Below, one piece after another: positions 1 through 15,600 of a stretch of 64,000 nucleotides of DNA. Origin of the DNA: Paralichthys olivaceus (lineage: Eukaryota > Chordata > Actinopteri > Pleuronectiformes > Paralichthyidae); NCBI RefSeq assembly GCF_024713975.1, contig NC_091100.1, positions 13,794,001-13,858,000 on the forward strand. The letters run 5' to 3'. The stretch's first letter is position 1. Every line of letters starts with the position of its first letter. Position numbers and translations under genes: made by a program. The notes under the pieces were generated by a model. That model was not told the DNA's origin. It saw only the letters and a program-made list of their open reading frames with translations, and did not search any database.

Positions 1-3000
1 GGAAAACAGGGAAGAAAAATAGGGGGGGTTGGGTGGGGGTGGACGCAACCAAGTGTTTCCCTGTGAATAAAGCAAGCACATGGTGATTATTCTTCAGTCA
101 TACACTGCCGAAGGAGGCTCGTTCCATGGCTTGAAAAATATTCGTAAATTTATAGATATTGACCGACACATTACAAACAAAACATCCACCAATGTTCTTT
201 GAAATGATAGTAAGAAAACACCTTTGGTCAATTTCAGAACGGAATCATTTGTATGCATTTGCTGCTTGTTCAAGTAAAAAATACATCCTAAAGACCATTT
301 CTGAAGATACTGTGGTCCATAAAAAGTATTGCATGAGCTATAGCTAGCACCACACTGTCAGATCTAAGTCCACAGCCTGACACAGAGCGCCAACAACCCC
401 TCCCCCACACCAGCAGGCTGTTCCAGACAGAGTTTTACAGCCAAGCATGGATTAAACCATTGCAGTAGAAGGGTGTTCTCACCAACAAGGGAGGGAGCTA
501 GAGAGGAGAAGGACAAATTCAAAGCTCTCCAAGCAATTCAAGCTCTGTAGCTAGATGTTCAAAACTAAATTAGCCTGGGTTGCGCAGGCAAACATTTTAA
601 GTTTATTCTTGTTCTCTTACATTGATGAATATTCCACCCCTGGTCACGAAAAGGAGTTCATGCTGCCGGATGTTTTTGACCAAATTTTCTCTCTGTCTCT
701 GTGGCAGTAACTCACCTATGACTTTCTCTCTGAATGTGGCACATTACTTTGAAGTTTGTTACATGGAAATCACGACAAAGAACTCACATTTATCATGGAA
801 ATTGAAAATCCAATGCTACAAGCTGCCTTTTCCCTCACTGCCTAAAACACATTAGAGTAGAAAATGGCAATAAGCAAAATGCATAAATATATATATATAT
901 ATATATTTTTTTTTTACATACAAATAGCAAAAACATTTCCTTAAATTAATGATTTAAATTAGTCAACAAGCTAGCCTACCATACACTTTCCCCACCCCCA
1001 CTCCTTTCCCTTTGATGGATTGTTGCAGCGAACGCTTGAGCACAAAATGGCTGCTGCAGTACGCAGTAAGAGCAGAGAGAATCCTTTTTTACATGAACAC
1101 AGCTGCCTTTGCCTGCGTGATTCTTTTGATCTTCAAAGGGTATCACATTTGTGTATCTGAGGAAGATTTATTTGATCTGCAACACTTGGTGAATATTAAT
1201 TAAGACTTTCAGCTCTGGGTATAATTGTGCTACCATTTTCTACATAAAAGTAAATAATATTTTGGACATCACAGAAAATCGCATCGAATATCAATATCTA
1301 TATTGCAGTCCGTGGGGGAAAGGCCATCTCTCCCATTTAAAGTATGGTTGTTTCTAGAACGCATACACACACCATTTTTTTCATCCAGGAGTGTGATGAT
1401 TTCCTCCACTTATTAAGATTACTGCTTAGGGCTGAAATAGTCAGTCTTATAAATACTATCGAATATCACATTTAATCATCTGCGACTAACAAACAATACC
1501 TGATTTTTCAATTAGTAAGGAGGGGGAGCAAGAGATACAAAATCAAGGTCTGAAGCAATACTGTGAATTTGCGGATCCTTGCTACTGTCTCTTAAAATGA
1601 CACAAATTTGTTAATCATCCCTGGTTGTAATATGTTTTTCACAGGCGGTTGATGGCAAGGATTGTCAAAATCTATGTCTACACGCCCAATACACTTCTTT
1701 CGAAACAATAGCGTTTAAAAATGAAAACAATGTCTTTACAGTTAAGCATGTTAGCTTTGTATCAGAAATAATCTCTGTAAATTGTGAGCAAACATTAGTT
1801 CCCTTGCATGGATAAATCAAAGCAATTATGTTAGGTATAATTATTTCTCCTCATTATGCAAGAAACAGGATTTTTAAACAGTAGAAAACAGCATGGGGGT
1901 TAGGGTGCAGACTATGTTGCAGAGATGTTTTTTTAAACCTTTTTCTTAAATCTCTTTCAACAATACTCAAGTCCACAATTTTCAAGCATTGCTTGACTAT
2001 ATGGCTAAGAAGACTAAAACTGTGTCCCAATTCAGGGCCCCGCACCCTTTGAAGGCTACATTTCAAGCCAGATTGTTTCACAGGAGCAAGACAAGGCTTT
2101 CCAACTTTGAGGGCTCCTTCAATCGTGGCTGACAAATGCCTCCTTCCATTCCTGAGCAAGAAGGGGTTTCCAAGGGGTTCGATCCTTCTTGGAGCAACTG
2201 ATCCCAGGATATATTGATGACCATTGATTAAGCTAAAAGGGTAGCTATGAGGACAGTCAGTCTGCAATTAGTGCAGCAACTCAAAGTAGCTAATGATGCA
2301 ATGGTAAGGAAAGTAAGTGACACAACCCTTCCCTGTTACCATGATGCACATCATAGCATTGCGCCAGAAATGCAACTCCTTCCTTGTGGGAGTACTTGCA
2401 TCTGACACCCGGCATACCACCTGGAGCTTGTCCAGAATGATGCCACCCATTCATTTTTCCCAAACCTTTCCTATTTAGCATACTGGCTTCCTGTTGCAGC
2501 TCGCATGCAGTTCTGATGCTAGCCTTCAGGGCAGTGAAGGGAACTGCCCTAGGGATGTCACAGTATGGAAATACTCCCAAAGGGTATTAAACAAGGGTAT
2601 TGTAGCAACACTGGTATTACAGATTACACCAGACATTTTAAAAGGAAGTTTGTTGGTTCAGTATCTGTAAAGCACTTACTTTGATTTTTAGTTTTGCTGC
2701 AGTATTTACCCTGTCGCTCTTTTAAATCACACAAAAAACGTATCAAACTGTATATCATAGTCAGGCTGGCCACTGGCAACACTGGGAAAAATCCCATTAT
2801 GTTGTGGGGGCCAAGACATCCATTGGAGACAGGCAGAACTTGCAATACTACCTGCCCTGTATACCCGATCCTTTGGATGCACATGAAAACATGCATCCAG
2901 ATGCTGCCACATTCATTAAACAAAGTTTGCTGGTTGCCTCATTATCTTATTAAGTTTCCTTCAGACATCTGGATAATTCTGAAATATTGTTACAGGCACT

Positions 3001-6000
3001 TTTGGTTTTCCCGCTGAATCAAAATCCTCCCTCTTTATGGTCAACTCTCCTGTCATCACGGGACAAGACTCCCCCATTCTGTGATATGGTTCTGCTCTGC
3101 TGCTGCAATGCGAGGACACTATTGAATGTGGGCACTACCATTGATTCATGAGTATTAACAAAATAGGTTTTATACCTATAAAAATGACCCTTATGTAATT
3201 CGTATGCCTGAACACTGTGCAACAACAATTATATGATAACCTTGGCAACCCTACTTCCAGTCACCAAGTCGTGGTTAAATCCTCTACTCTGACAAAACCA
3301 TTGAAATTCTTTGTCCTTCGGTGACTGGCTACACTTAGAGGACAGTGTGGCCTAACTTTTTGTCAGTTTGCCAAAGGGCATCTGCCATTTACCAGTAGTA
3401 TGATGCATGCATCAAAATCAAGCACCCACTATTTTCTATGGAACTCTGCACGTATGGGCCAAAGTTTTAAAGCAGTTGCTAATCTTTTGTACTGATTTGC
3501 GAGTATCAATTCAAGTTTCCCTCCCATTAAAGTGCTTTAAAACATAGTTGGATGTAAGTTGCAACATGAGCCATCATAAGGGCCACAATAAACATCAATG
3601 GAGGAGTGATAGACAACATAAAGTCAAAAAAAAAAATACACACAACAAATGGCTAACAACTACCATTATTAATCACTTTGATTTTGGCAGAGCATCGCAG
3701 CATGGCCAGGGTCTTTCGATTTCCAGCCTCACCTCAAACTACTGGCTTGCCCACAGTTTTCACAGTAACCTTACATCACACGAAGAAACTGCTCCTCAGG
3801 AACTACAATGCTTTTTTGCATAATGTTGTTCAGACAGTTCAAGCTTGCAGACAGAGACATATCTTAGCATGACCATATTGCAACCACCCATGTATATAAA
3901 TCAGTTTTCTGAAAATCCTTCCATTATGTGAAGCCGCCCTGTCCGCTTAGTGAAGATGTCTGCGACAGGTACACAATACCATGATACAGTCTGTTGTCTG
4001 GCAAAAATGTCCCACTGAACTCCATTAAAAAAATATCCAACTGTTCATTCAAGTATTGCTTGATAGTGCATATGAAAAATGTAACAAATAAACAAATGTT
4101 TGTATTGAGCAGTCAAATCTAACATGAATGAAAAAATTCACAAAATCTAAGCCTAAAATAGATCATCAATATCAATTACAGTCTTACAATAGTTAATATT
4201 GTCACTAGTGGTCTTATAGCATGTTTATCACATGTACCTACATCCTGTACCTACTTCCGTCGCTTATTATGAGTAAAATTTAGTGCAACCCTAAACCTTT
4301 GGAGAGGAAGTGTGGAAGGAATGTTTATCCACATGTGAACAATACACATAAAGACAACAAAGGTCTCCAAAGCCACAAAGAAAAGAGATCAGGAAAGCAA
4401 AGTGATGCAGCATTGAGAGCCAATAACGACTGGATTTTTGCCATGCCTTCAAGTGTGGCCATTACTCACACCTTTAATTTTGTTTGTGATTTGTTTAAAG
4501 CATGCCCAACCCTTAAGACCATCATCCCAACCATTGACTGACACAACCAGAGATCCTCACACTAAAGGTGTTCAGAAAAAAGCAAAGCTAATTATAAGAA
4601 GCCAAATCAATGGAATGACACCAGTGTATATAAAGATGTGAATTTTCCCAGGGCTCTCAATTTTTTGAAAAATCAAGTTTGAACAAACTCAAACATCATT
4701 GATAGGCTCTTCATTAAACCTATGCAGAAGTATAAGCAAGGCTTAAGGCAGTGCATATCTTTGTTTTGTCATCTACGATGACGCTTCGAACATGCGACAG
4801 ACACAAAAATTAGAAAAAGAAAACAAATATCTCTCTGTGAAAATACAAAGACACACATAGAAGACAATGATGCAGATGTCAGGAGTCGACGGTGTCAGGG
4901 TGCTGTAAACATCTCCGCAGAGGATTTGATAAGTTTCTTCCTGCCTCTGTCGGCTGCAACACCTCTCTCCTAAATAATGCGGAGGATTTATTGCTGTTGT
5001 GAACGCATCTGTGCAGAGAACCTCCCGCTGTGTTGTGCAGTTGTGAAAGGCAAAGTCCGGACCCAATTCTGCAGATTTTACCTGCAGGTCATGTCTGAAA
5101 ACAGCTCAGGTTTCAGAAGGAAGAAAGGCAACTATAAAAACAGACAAGACATACAACCACTCACCCACACACACAGAGGTTGCTAGCTAATTCATTATGA
5201 ATCAATTTCATCATTTCTACATAGAGACAGCTGCTGTTTATTGCATACAGACTGACAGCACACACGCATTGAATGATATAATGCTTAGATAGGACTTAGC
5301 AGATTAAATTCTTACTCGCCCAAAGGCCATATGAAAAGCATTTGCTGGTTATTTATTTACTCATCCATGTAAATATTAGGAGGGAGAAGGCTACTCTGAT
5401 TCTTGCAGTGGCTATAAATAGATTTGTTTCTTTGCTTTTTCTTTACAGTTCAAGAAAAAAACAATTTCAGTACAAAAATTAGCTACTTTGCTGGTTTTTG
5501 TAGTTATGAAACATGTTTGCTTTCCTTTGTGAAAAAAAACAACAATTGTGTTATAATACAGTGTTCCTAGTAAGGCCAACAGAAAGACATGCGTTCTATT
5601 TCTCTCTGTGCATGATCTGCTGTGGTCTTCACATGAATCTATAAAAATTGTTTCAGAAATGTTACTAGATCAAACTTTGTAAGACTGCCGCCATCACTTG
5701 GGCAGCAAATCATACAGATTGTAATGCAACACATTACATCATAATCATGTTTTCATAATAGTACATGTCTGAAAGAAGCTAACCAAGTGATATTAGGCAG
5801 AGGGGATTGGCTTGGTGCCACAAAAAAATTCCAGCAGTGGGCTGCCACAATTAAATGTTACAGACACACTGAGACATACTGCATAGGGCAATGAGAGTGA
5901 TTGGAGAACTGGAGGTGTATATGTGTGCAAGCTTGAACATATATCTGCAATTGTTCTAACATTTCACTCAAACACTGAAAAATTGTTGTCTTTCTGAGAA

Positions 6001-8950
6001 ATGTTGGAACAAATTTTGAAAGAGAACCAATTTCAAAGACAACTGAATTGTCCATTTGTAACACATACATGTTGCAAGCATTTTTGTAGTCCAATAAATC
6101 TAATATCAGGATAAAATTAGTGTTATAAGGAATGGAAAACACTTTTTAATAACTGACTAATTATCAGCAAGACAAAATATAAATGATGAATAACAAACGA
6201 GGGCATATTGAGAGTGAACCGAATTTTTTTTTCTTATCTCTCCCATTTTCAGCGCAATGCAAAGGAACCGGTTGGAACTGGTTGAAACTGGTTCTTATGG
6301 CCTTGGCATTCTTGGAAAAATTTAGACACAAAAGAGAAATTTCAGAAAAAACCCCTACTTTTCTACAATAAAAGCCACAAAATTTGAACCAGCTATCACA
6401 CCTAAACTGATTTACATTTAGTGTTTGTAAAACTGGCAATAAAACAATGTAACATTTATCAAGATAAGATCAGACACAAACAAACTGCAGCTTATGTCTT
6501 GCTCACATTTATATGGTCAAAACCATATTAAACATTTTAATCAATATTTATAAACCGATTGAGCCACAAGTGTTTGATTTGCATACTGTGAACAATAAAG
6601 GCTGAGCTTCAAAACCAACCGTATTCAGAAAGTACAGTTTGTTACGTGTGTGGGAAACAATGAAAAGCTGCATTTGCAGATCACAGACCATGTTCAACGA
6701 TTCCCTTAAGTGAGTGCACAGTGGAGCTGTTTTATCAAGTAGCTGGTTTCTCAGTCATACATTGTGTGTGGCAATTCCATATAATTTCAATTACAGTTAC
6801 AAAACAACCAGCAACATAACCAAATGTTCTCCAATACCGATGAGATTATGTGACAAAGATGAAGCTGAAATGATGAGTATTGCACTTTTCCTTTTAATAA
6901 TCCTTCCTGAACTGCTAGGAGTCACAAGCATCTCAGCTGTGTGGCAGAATTCACCATTAGCATGTATAGCTGATTTAACACAGATTATGTTACTTCTAAT
7001 GAACCCATGGAGTGTTGTGGATCAACACTTTGCACTGAACTGACAAACGCTCTGCAACAAACATGTTTAAAGCAGGATTGAGAGAATCCCACAAACAAGA
7101 ACATGCACTGTTATTGTTCTCCAGGTGGAGGACATTTGGAGGTCTTGCTTTTAAACTATTGCCAAAGAGAACCTTAATATTTCCTACATCCTCATTTATC
7201 AATTTAAAGAGCAAAGCTCTGCAAATAGTTGTTAAAGGTGAACAATCAATAGGAAGTTCTCAACTATCCTGTATACAAGCTTTAGCCAATGAGAAAAAAA
7301 ATCCTAACATCTACACGAATGCTTCTCGAAAAATGTGGGTGGAGCCTCTCAAGGCTCCTTCCTCTTCAGCAGAGAAAAGAGCAGACTGTGTAATGAATTA
7401 CAAGAGCACAATGTGAGCGCTCCCACTGGGTGAAGGGGGAGGTGAAACTAGAAAGAGGGTTGTACCATAATCCATGAGGTAAATGCAAACCTTAAACACC
7501 TCACTTTTCTATTCACTAAATAAAGTGAACTTTTTAAAATGTTCAGTTTCTGCAGACTGCCTGAGATTGTGAGAACTGTGACAGAATGATCCCTCTCAGG
7601 TTGAAAAAAACAAACATTGGTCAGATATCTGTGCGTCACTTTACATGAATCAAAAAGGATCCAGACTTTATTTCTCTTTTAGAAACCTACATGACAACTG
7701 AACTCCTCTATTACCACTGACATTAAGCCACACCCACATCCTAGGGCAGTGTGGCACATGGAAAATTACTGGACTGTACCACTTTACACCAAGAGGGGGG
7801 TTTAAGCTGTATTAAAGTGAATGCAGCAGATTCATCACTTCTGATCATTTTTGTATTCTTTGCTATTCAGGTCCACATTTAGAAATGATTTTCAATCAGG
7901 GCATTCTCTCTCTCTCATAATTTGCTTCAAACCACAGAAGTATTTAAATCAAGCAAAAGTCTTCAGTAAAGCTCCATCAAGGGTGATCATTAAGTAATAA
8001 AACAAATGTATTATTTTCCACACAGCCTACTTTCATATTTTCACAGTGAAAACTACTTTTAATCAAAACCTATCTCCCTTCATGCCCCTCCTCCAATTCG
8101 ACACCTCTGCAGTAAGCTGGATGTGCACAACACAACATGGCCGCTTCATCCACTTGGTAGGGATGGGCCACTTCGGAAACTTTAGCGAGGAACAAATACA
8201 TCGAAACCCCAAACATACTTTACCAGTCGCTTAACGAGGAAATCACTGAATTACATGAGGAAAGTAGAGACTGTAGCCAACATGAGTGGTGTGAGGGTTT
8301 CTCACACCTGAGCAGACAAAGGCCTGGAGTGGCTTTCTCTTTACGTTCACGTGGGTTGTGTATGTTTTTGTGTGCATCATTCTTCAACCACATGACAATC
8401 AAGTGGTGTCACATTTGAAGAGAAGTTATGTGCGAGTTATTTCATTTTTAACATTAAACAAAAAAAATCAATGTGCACCGTACCAGCGTAATAATAAGAA
8501 AATACCATAATGCGATTTTTCATGTAATATCAATAAGAATTTATACCTAATTGGCAATCCAGATATTTTGTAAGCCCAATTTCTGTAGTTGCGATACTCA
8601 GGAAACAACTTCCACAGCAGCAGAATTTACAGAGCGATGACAGATCTGCTTGTGCAAATCTTTTTTAAAGTAGGAATCGGGGGAAAACATTGATTTAACA
8701 TATTTACAAACTTTGTATTCACTTTTGCAGTAGTCGTTAAGCTAACATTGCAAGTGTTAGCCAACATCACTTTCTGCACTTGCTAAAATCTCAACCAGTG
8801 TGGGCCAGCTGTACAAACTGTACCAAAAACAGACAAAAACTAAACTTTTAATTCATTCATAGCCACATGTTTACATTTATGAGCCAAGATTGAAAAAAGT
8901 ATATTCTCTGTTTAAGGTGAAATAAAATGGCAAGTGAGAGCTACATGACT
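1..8950. other. Non-coding stretch, no gene supported
   Basis: About 9 kb of AT-rich DNA with only short, unremarkable open frames on both strands and no stretch that reads as a known protein. It contains a short AT microsatellite near 888-906. It could be the first intron, or part of the 3' untranslated region, of a gene extending off the left edge. The CpG-rich block just to its right has a plausible minus-strand splice donor at 8980, which favours a first intron. I cannot decide between these from sequence alone. Confidence 0.5.
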
Positions 8951-8980
8951 AGCATGCTAGCTGCAATACCTCGACCTACC

Positions 8981-9660
8981 GCGTAGCCGAGCGACGTTCC
9001 CGCGATTATCAGGTTGTGACGTCGGGCTCCTCCTGCTCCGCAAACCGCTGCTGTGCTGTGAACCGTGGCGGGCCGGATGTGGAATCAGCGAGGCATCAAA
9101 TCCACCGGATCGAAAAACACCGGGAAAACTAGTGAGCTGAACCGCGACACAACTGTGTAGTGGTGCATCCACGGCAGCTGCTCTCTCCTTGCGCTCACAG
9201 ACAGACTCCTCCTCCTTTCGTACTCAAAATATGCACCACGGACGTACGTCAGCGTCGGTGGCGGCGGCGGCGGCGGCAGGAGGAGGAAGGGGGGAGGCGA
9301 GTTCACAGACGCAGAGCAGTTGCTTCGATCAGCCGTCGCGATCCAAACCCAAGTCTCTCCTCTCGGTCTCTCCGCAGGCTGGAGGCGGTAAGGTAGGTAT
9401 GCACTGCTCCAGGACGGGTTTGATCGGTGCGTGTGGACCGAGCCGGGCAGACACGAGTGTGGTTCAGGCTGCAGCAGCACCTCAGCCTGGTGTAGCCGAA
9501 CTGCAGCGTGGAGGACACAACCGCAACCAGGCGACGGTTCGGAGTAGGGACCATTAACACGGAGAGGGAGGGGTGTTCGATTCCTCCACGGCCGACAGAG
9601 AACCGGGGCTGAGGGGGGAGGGGTTAGACGGAGGAGGAGGAGCCAGAGCAACAACAGACT
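8981..9660. promoter_or_regulatory. CpG-rich promoter block with candidate first exons
   Basis: This block is dense in CG dinucleotides against an AT-rich, CpG-poor background, the usual mark of a vertebrate CpG-island promoter. On the minus strand a GTAGGT donor follows position 8980. On the plus strand a GTAAGG donor follows position 9387. It may therefore be a bidirectional promoter, or a single promoter with one chance donor. The long open frames inside it are GC-rich and Pro/Ser/Ala/Arg-biased, and I read them mainly as untranslated leader. I cannot name the gene or genes it serves. Confidence 0.55.
9231..9387 (+). other. Candidate plus-strand first coding exon, unassigned
   Basis: An ATG at 9231 opens a frame rich in Ala, Gly and Ser, including a polyalanine run encoded by a GCG repeat. 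It runs into a good splice donor (GGCG followed by GTAAGG) after 9387. No matching downstream exon was found on the plus strand, and the composition could be produced by any CpG-rich leader. It is recorded as a possibility only. Confidence 0.2.
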
Positions 9661-9699
9661 GAATAATCGGTATCTGCAAACTTCCCCACAGACACTGGC

Positions 9700-12600
9700 G
9701 TCAGTGTGGGTCTGTAGCGTCTCATTGTTGCTGTGTGAGCCGGGTCCTGTCTGTGACCCACTACAGACAACATCTCAGTTTCCTGTGATGGTTTGGCTTT
9801 AATGATGATGTAAAAAAAAAACTGTCTCGCTTGAGACTAGAAACAGACAAACCAAAGGTTATAGGGAGAATACAAACCTTTTTAATGAGCCTGCGATATA
9901 AATAATTCAAATTATAATGTATAATACATTTTAGTTTGATTTTACAGCACCACTTATTTGCTTGTTACACTTGTATTAATGGATTCTCATAACAAGATAA
10001 GATGATCTGTCATTTTCAACCTCCTGAAAAACCCCATTACATTAATGAACAGCTTATTATCTATAGTTGTCTCCTGACATGTAACATTAAACGTGTCAGC
10101 CATTTTGTTAACCCACTTGTCAGCATGGAACGTGTCGTTCCCCAGCTGGCCACTAGAGGGCTCATCATGGTCATGGCTGTGATCTTCGAGAGAGATATGT
10201 ATGATCCTGTCCACAGGGATAGCATGAGCTCCCACTGTGGTCTGTGTCATCATGGCTAGTGCTCTTACATGTTGTGTGCTCATAACATGAAATAAACATC
10301 CATGTGATCAGGAGTGGGAGTTGGTAGGAGAGCCGTGTGCTCCCTTACCCTGTGCTCTTCTTCTCTCCCCTCGTTCACTGCACACACATCAGACAAGGTC
10401 TGGAGAGCAGTTCTAATAGAAGGACGCTAGAGTAGCTCTTGTAACCTACACCAGTAGTGCAATCCAGCCAGGATACGCTGTAATGCAGTTCTTCCATGAA
10501 ATCAATGGCAATGTGCATTTCTCAATATGACAGCTTTTTGCAGATCACAGACAATACAGCGAGATAATCACAAGAAACAGCCTGAAGACCAATGATACAA
10601 CAGGAACTGCTTCAAAACCCCAAGTGTGTTTTTTTATCGTCTGCTTTTCCGAATCGTCAGTAAATCACGAAAAAAACAAAACAAGGAAAGACATTTATCG
10701 CAACGGTCGAAGAAGAATTTGCATATACATTTTTAATAAAATCAACAGTGTGATGTTGTGTACAACATAGGTAGCGTGTTTACCAAACATTAACTAAAGC
10801 GATTTTCCCTGTCTAATCGAGCTAAAGGCAGACTGCTCAAACAACTGATTTGAATTAACAGTATATCGCCTCACATTTACTAATTTATAAGACCACAGTT
10901 GATTGCCAGCTGACATGCACAGAGGCTTGCACGAGAAATTTTAGTTTCAGTTCTCTATTCCATGTGTTAGCAATGAATGTAAAAAATATTGTTGTACAAT
11001 CAGAATATAAGAGAGTGTCTGAGATCAAGTGGCTGTGCCAAGTTTTTGCTTTTGGTAGGAAAAGGAAAAAGGTTGAAGTGAAGAATAAGGAGAAATCTTA
11101 CACAAAAATTAGCCATGCTGAGCAGCCAGCTGAGAGACAGGCCGCCCTCACTTTAAGTTCAACATAATCAATCGGCTGAAAGGCTACTGATAAGAGCAGA
11201 GTCAACTGAGAGAGTCACACCACAAAACTACAGGCAATGTTTAACAACAGCAAAATAATGCTGGATGTTACTATGTATATCAGGGCTTTCAATGAGAGCA
11301 AGAAAACGCCATATTTCAAGAAAAAAGTAGCAAGTTTACTAGCAAATTAAATAATTTCCCCACCAGGACAGCAGAGGGCACAACAGTGAAAATGGAAAAC
11401 AGTGCATGTCCATTTAGGAGCTGTGAAAAAATAATAAAGGCAGCGATGTTTGTGAATGTGGAGGACGCGCAAAGAAAGACATAGCTGTGTACGTACGAAA
11501 CATGAAAAGTAGCTAGTTATCTCGAGAAAGCCTGGAAGAAGAAGAGGAAACTCTTTCTCAAGTCAATTTAATAGTACTGTATGTGATACGTTCACTGGGG
11601 ATTTCTATTGACTTTTCTTTCTCTTTATGTGTGTGTCTTTTTATTCTTTCAAAATTTGTATTTGTAGTACCAGAAGATGTTTTGTTAACTTTGTGTCTTG
11701 TGATCCCAGAATGCAATGGACCAAATGCATTGGCATGACACAGAAAAAAATAAAATAAAATTGTATATATATGTATGTTGCACTTCTCCGAATTAAGTCT
11801 AACAAGTTGAAAAAGAAAGCCTCCCGCTAGACTGCCAAAATAAACAGCATTCTTCCCAGTGAAAGACAAAGACTTGAATGGACATACAGAAATAAATAAA
11901 ATGTCTGTTATTCCATTCTGTTCCAAACCTTGAGCAGTGTCTTCATTGTTTGTTTAGGGCTGAAATGATTTTTTATTTCATTTCTGTCTCCAGTGGATCT
12001 GTGCCACTTCTGAACGTATCATGTCTTAACATTTGACTTGATCTCTCAAACTTGGACTTAAATGAATGTGTCACTTTTACTCACCATCATTTTTACCTCA
12101 TCCATTTTACCAGAAAGTAATTTAAGGTTGATAAATAAATTTTAAAAAACAGCCGGGATACTCTATTACACATAATAAGCAAGACTAGTGTTGTGGCAAA
12201 TTAAAGAAATAATAACAGTTTTGTAAAAAATAGACCGATAGAAATAGGTTCACACAGTCTGAAATGCTAATAGACAGAAATGCCAAGAATGACTTGGTTT
12301 AGTGACATCTAGAGGCAATGGTTGGAATTTTTTGTTGTTTTTTCATGACACTGAAAAAAAGTGTTTGGTAAGATGCTTCATGATAACACACACGTCGGCA
12401 TAACTATGTTGCACAAGAATGAGATATTTTGGTTATTTAAAAGAAAATGGCCACAGTTTCTCTCCCTCTTTTTGGTTCTCAGCTACACTAAAACATGGAA
12501 AATTTTAAAATTCAACACCTGAACTTCTTTCAAAGAATTATTTCCTTAGAATACAAAGCGTTTCAGGTGGTTTGGTTTTCCTACTCTTAGCCTACATGTG

Positions 12601-15600
12601 GCTAAAATGTAAAAGGTTTCTCCTGGAGGGCTGGAGCGATATTAATGGAAAGGTAAAGGCGATAGTTTTTTTTTTAATGGCAAAAGGTGTGTCCCCTTTG
12701 GATCATGCAGATTCAAAGCTACTTTCAGGGTATTTAGCATTTTATTTAGCAATATTGTGGCTGGAAATGGGGAAAGCCAGCTGCAGCATTTGAACCATAG
12801 AAATTAAGATGATTATATGTCTCCACTTTCTCACAATTTAAGCCAAACTACCATCTCACGCATTTGGAGGCATCATCTGCAGAGTAGCGATTGGGGTTTG
12901 GAGCTCTGAGAATGTTACACATGCGTCTGTCAATCACAATGTTTCTCCCCATTATTTTAGCATCAAATAATTAATTAAAACCAAAGTTAGTGGAAAAAAT
13001 GAGCATTCTAACACATCATTGTGATAAGAACTACCTACAATGTCAGAAACTGGGAAAATAATTTGACATGTACTTAAACTTTTTATTTTTGTCCATGTCC
13101 CATCCACTAACATGGAGGAGGAGGAGGTGTTTATGACTTGAACTGCAGCCAGCCACCAGGTGGCAATCAAGACGCTTTGGCGTCACTTTTGAGGAGCAGT
13201 CATGTCATCCATCTTTACGTACAGTCTCTATGGTTTGACCTGTGTTACCTAACGCTAACAGACACCCAAGCTTGAAGCCTGAGATCTGATGGCTACGTGG
13301 CATAAAGACCTTTGGTTAAAAGAAGGATGCTGTTTGCTTGATGCCTTAGAACCAGTTCTGAGGTCTGATTTCCAGAACTGGATGCTCTGTAAAAGAGCCA
13401 CATTAAAAAAAACTGCCAATACGAGAAGTGAGGGATCTTGTGATACATTGCAGGCCAATTTGATGCATTGGACCTCAGTACAGCACCATGTCTGCCCTGA
13501 CTATCAATCATGCAAAACAGTGGTACTCACTCCTGAGCCTGAACCTCTGTGACCTAAACCTCATCAACTTAAAGGGAACCATCCGTTGTTCAACTGAAAA
13601 CATTGCTCTGAATCCAAAACAGATGATGGAAGGGTGAGTGAAGTGTTTGAGTCCACAAAACACTTTTGGAGTCTCAGGGGTAAACAGTGTTGCAGCCAAA
13701 TACAATACAATTGATGTAACTGGGGATTCCTTCTTCAGCCGAAATAACACAACAGTAAAAAAATATAAAATGCCTCCATACTGCTCGTGTGCTGTCATCC
13801 AAGTGTCTGGAAGCCCTGACACGGCGTCATTCACAAATGTTGTAAGCCTAAATGTTGTTTACCCCTGAGACTCGCTGAACTATCCCTTTAAGGTTTAAAT
13901 GGTTTTGGAGAAAGATGTATCGGTCCAAAGATGGAACCATGTGGAACACCACAAAAGAAAAAAATATTGGCACAAAGGTAATGAAAAGCATCTGTACACT
14001 GAATACCCATCATGCAATGCTAACTCTTATGACATTTCATAATGATATAATTTATACTATATGATGATGGATGATTCGTTAATCTAAATAAGAGGTAGAT
14101 CGTGTCTATGATGTTGTTGGTTGTAAAGTTGTGACATCATGATGACATTACTACAATACGATCATGAAAAATGTGTCGATCCATCCATATGATTTGGGTC
14201 ATGTCATATAGACATGCATGTTGTCATTACTTTTTTTTAACTTTGTAATCACGTTACCTATCATATGACATCATGTGATGTAAAAACAAAAACCCAATGT
14301 TTTTAAATTGTTAACCATTGAGAGACACTCAAAAGTCAATCATCGAGAGATACCCTCCCAAGTAATTTTCCTATCGAGTTATCACACACACAAACACACA
14401 GTTGTGAAAACACCCTGTTTGTGCAGCTATACCAGTGTCAAGAGGATTTTTTGACTTGACACAAAGATACTTCCCTAATGTCAATCCTTCCTCATTAGAA
14501 AGCAGTGATGAGGTCAGAATAATGACCCTCATCCTAAAAACATGCACTATCATGTGATTACATCACAACAAGCTGTTGATTCAGTGGAGCGCATCCAATT
14601 AAAATCAACAAGAATCTTTATTTAGATATATGACATTTTATAGCAAATATTTCTGCATCCAGGCAGCTGTGAGCTGTACACCCACAATAACCTGTTGATA
14701 TATGTCTTCATTAAGAATTCCGTACACATTAAAGCAGTTCATGGTGGATATCACAAGTCATTTTCTTGAATGGCATGACTGGCCTTGCAGGTGGTGGGCC
14801 AGCTCACACAAACAGGAGACGAGTAATTTCCCTTGACACAAACACAGAACGGGCTATTTTCCCTAAAATGTATAATTACCATTATTTATTTGAAATATAT
14901 GCAACAGCTCCAAAACGGAGATAAATATTTATCATAACTGCTGGAAAATATCACAAATATTAATTCTAGCATTTCAATGGTATGATGTGAATGTTTGTAT
15001 TATACTTAATTTAAATTGATGATTTTTGAGAGACTCATCGAAACAATTCTTTCAAGAAACATGGAAATGTGTTTTTATTAAATAAAGAATAAATACAATA
15101 AAACGTTAATGTTTAAATAAGTCATTATGACACCTGAAATGATCTCTAAATGTGTGATTATTAAGCAAATGTGCACTGTGAAGTTCTACTGATTCAAAGG
15201 GATGAGTGATATGTGGGTGGTGGGCCGTCAGTGTAGTTACACGAGTTAAGACAGCAGCGCTCTAACTTATGATGTAACAATTTAATGTACACGTCACACA
15301 CTCAGAAATAGTTGATAAGTTGCAGTGATATGTGAACAGATTGGCTGTATAGGCAAACAGGCAACATGGATACACGCATGCACACATAAACACTTTCAAA
15401 TGTCTGCTTGAAATCCTTTGACTGCACTAAAACCACAGACAACTACAATGTTTTTGTTGCAGCACAACACTTCATGTCAAAATCACACAAACGTGTATGA
15501 TTGTATAAAATCATTAATTCAACGACAAACTAAATCTTGATAGGTATTGAAAAGATTAAATAACGAATCGTTTTGGCACCTTTGTGCTCTACTGCAGACG

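Noticed and set aside
9085-9654. 189-codon minus-strand frame, Pro/Arg/Ser-rich
   Set aside because: Lies in a CpG-rich block where stop codons are rare. No family resemblance, and more likely untranslated leader.
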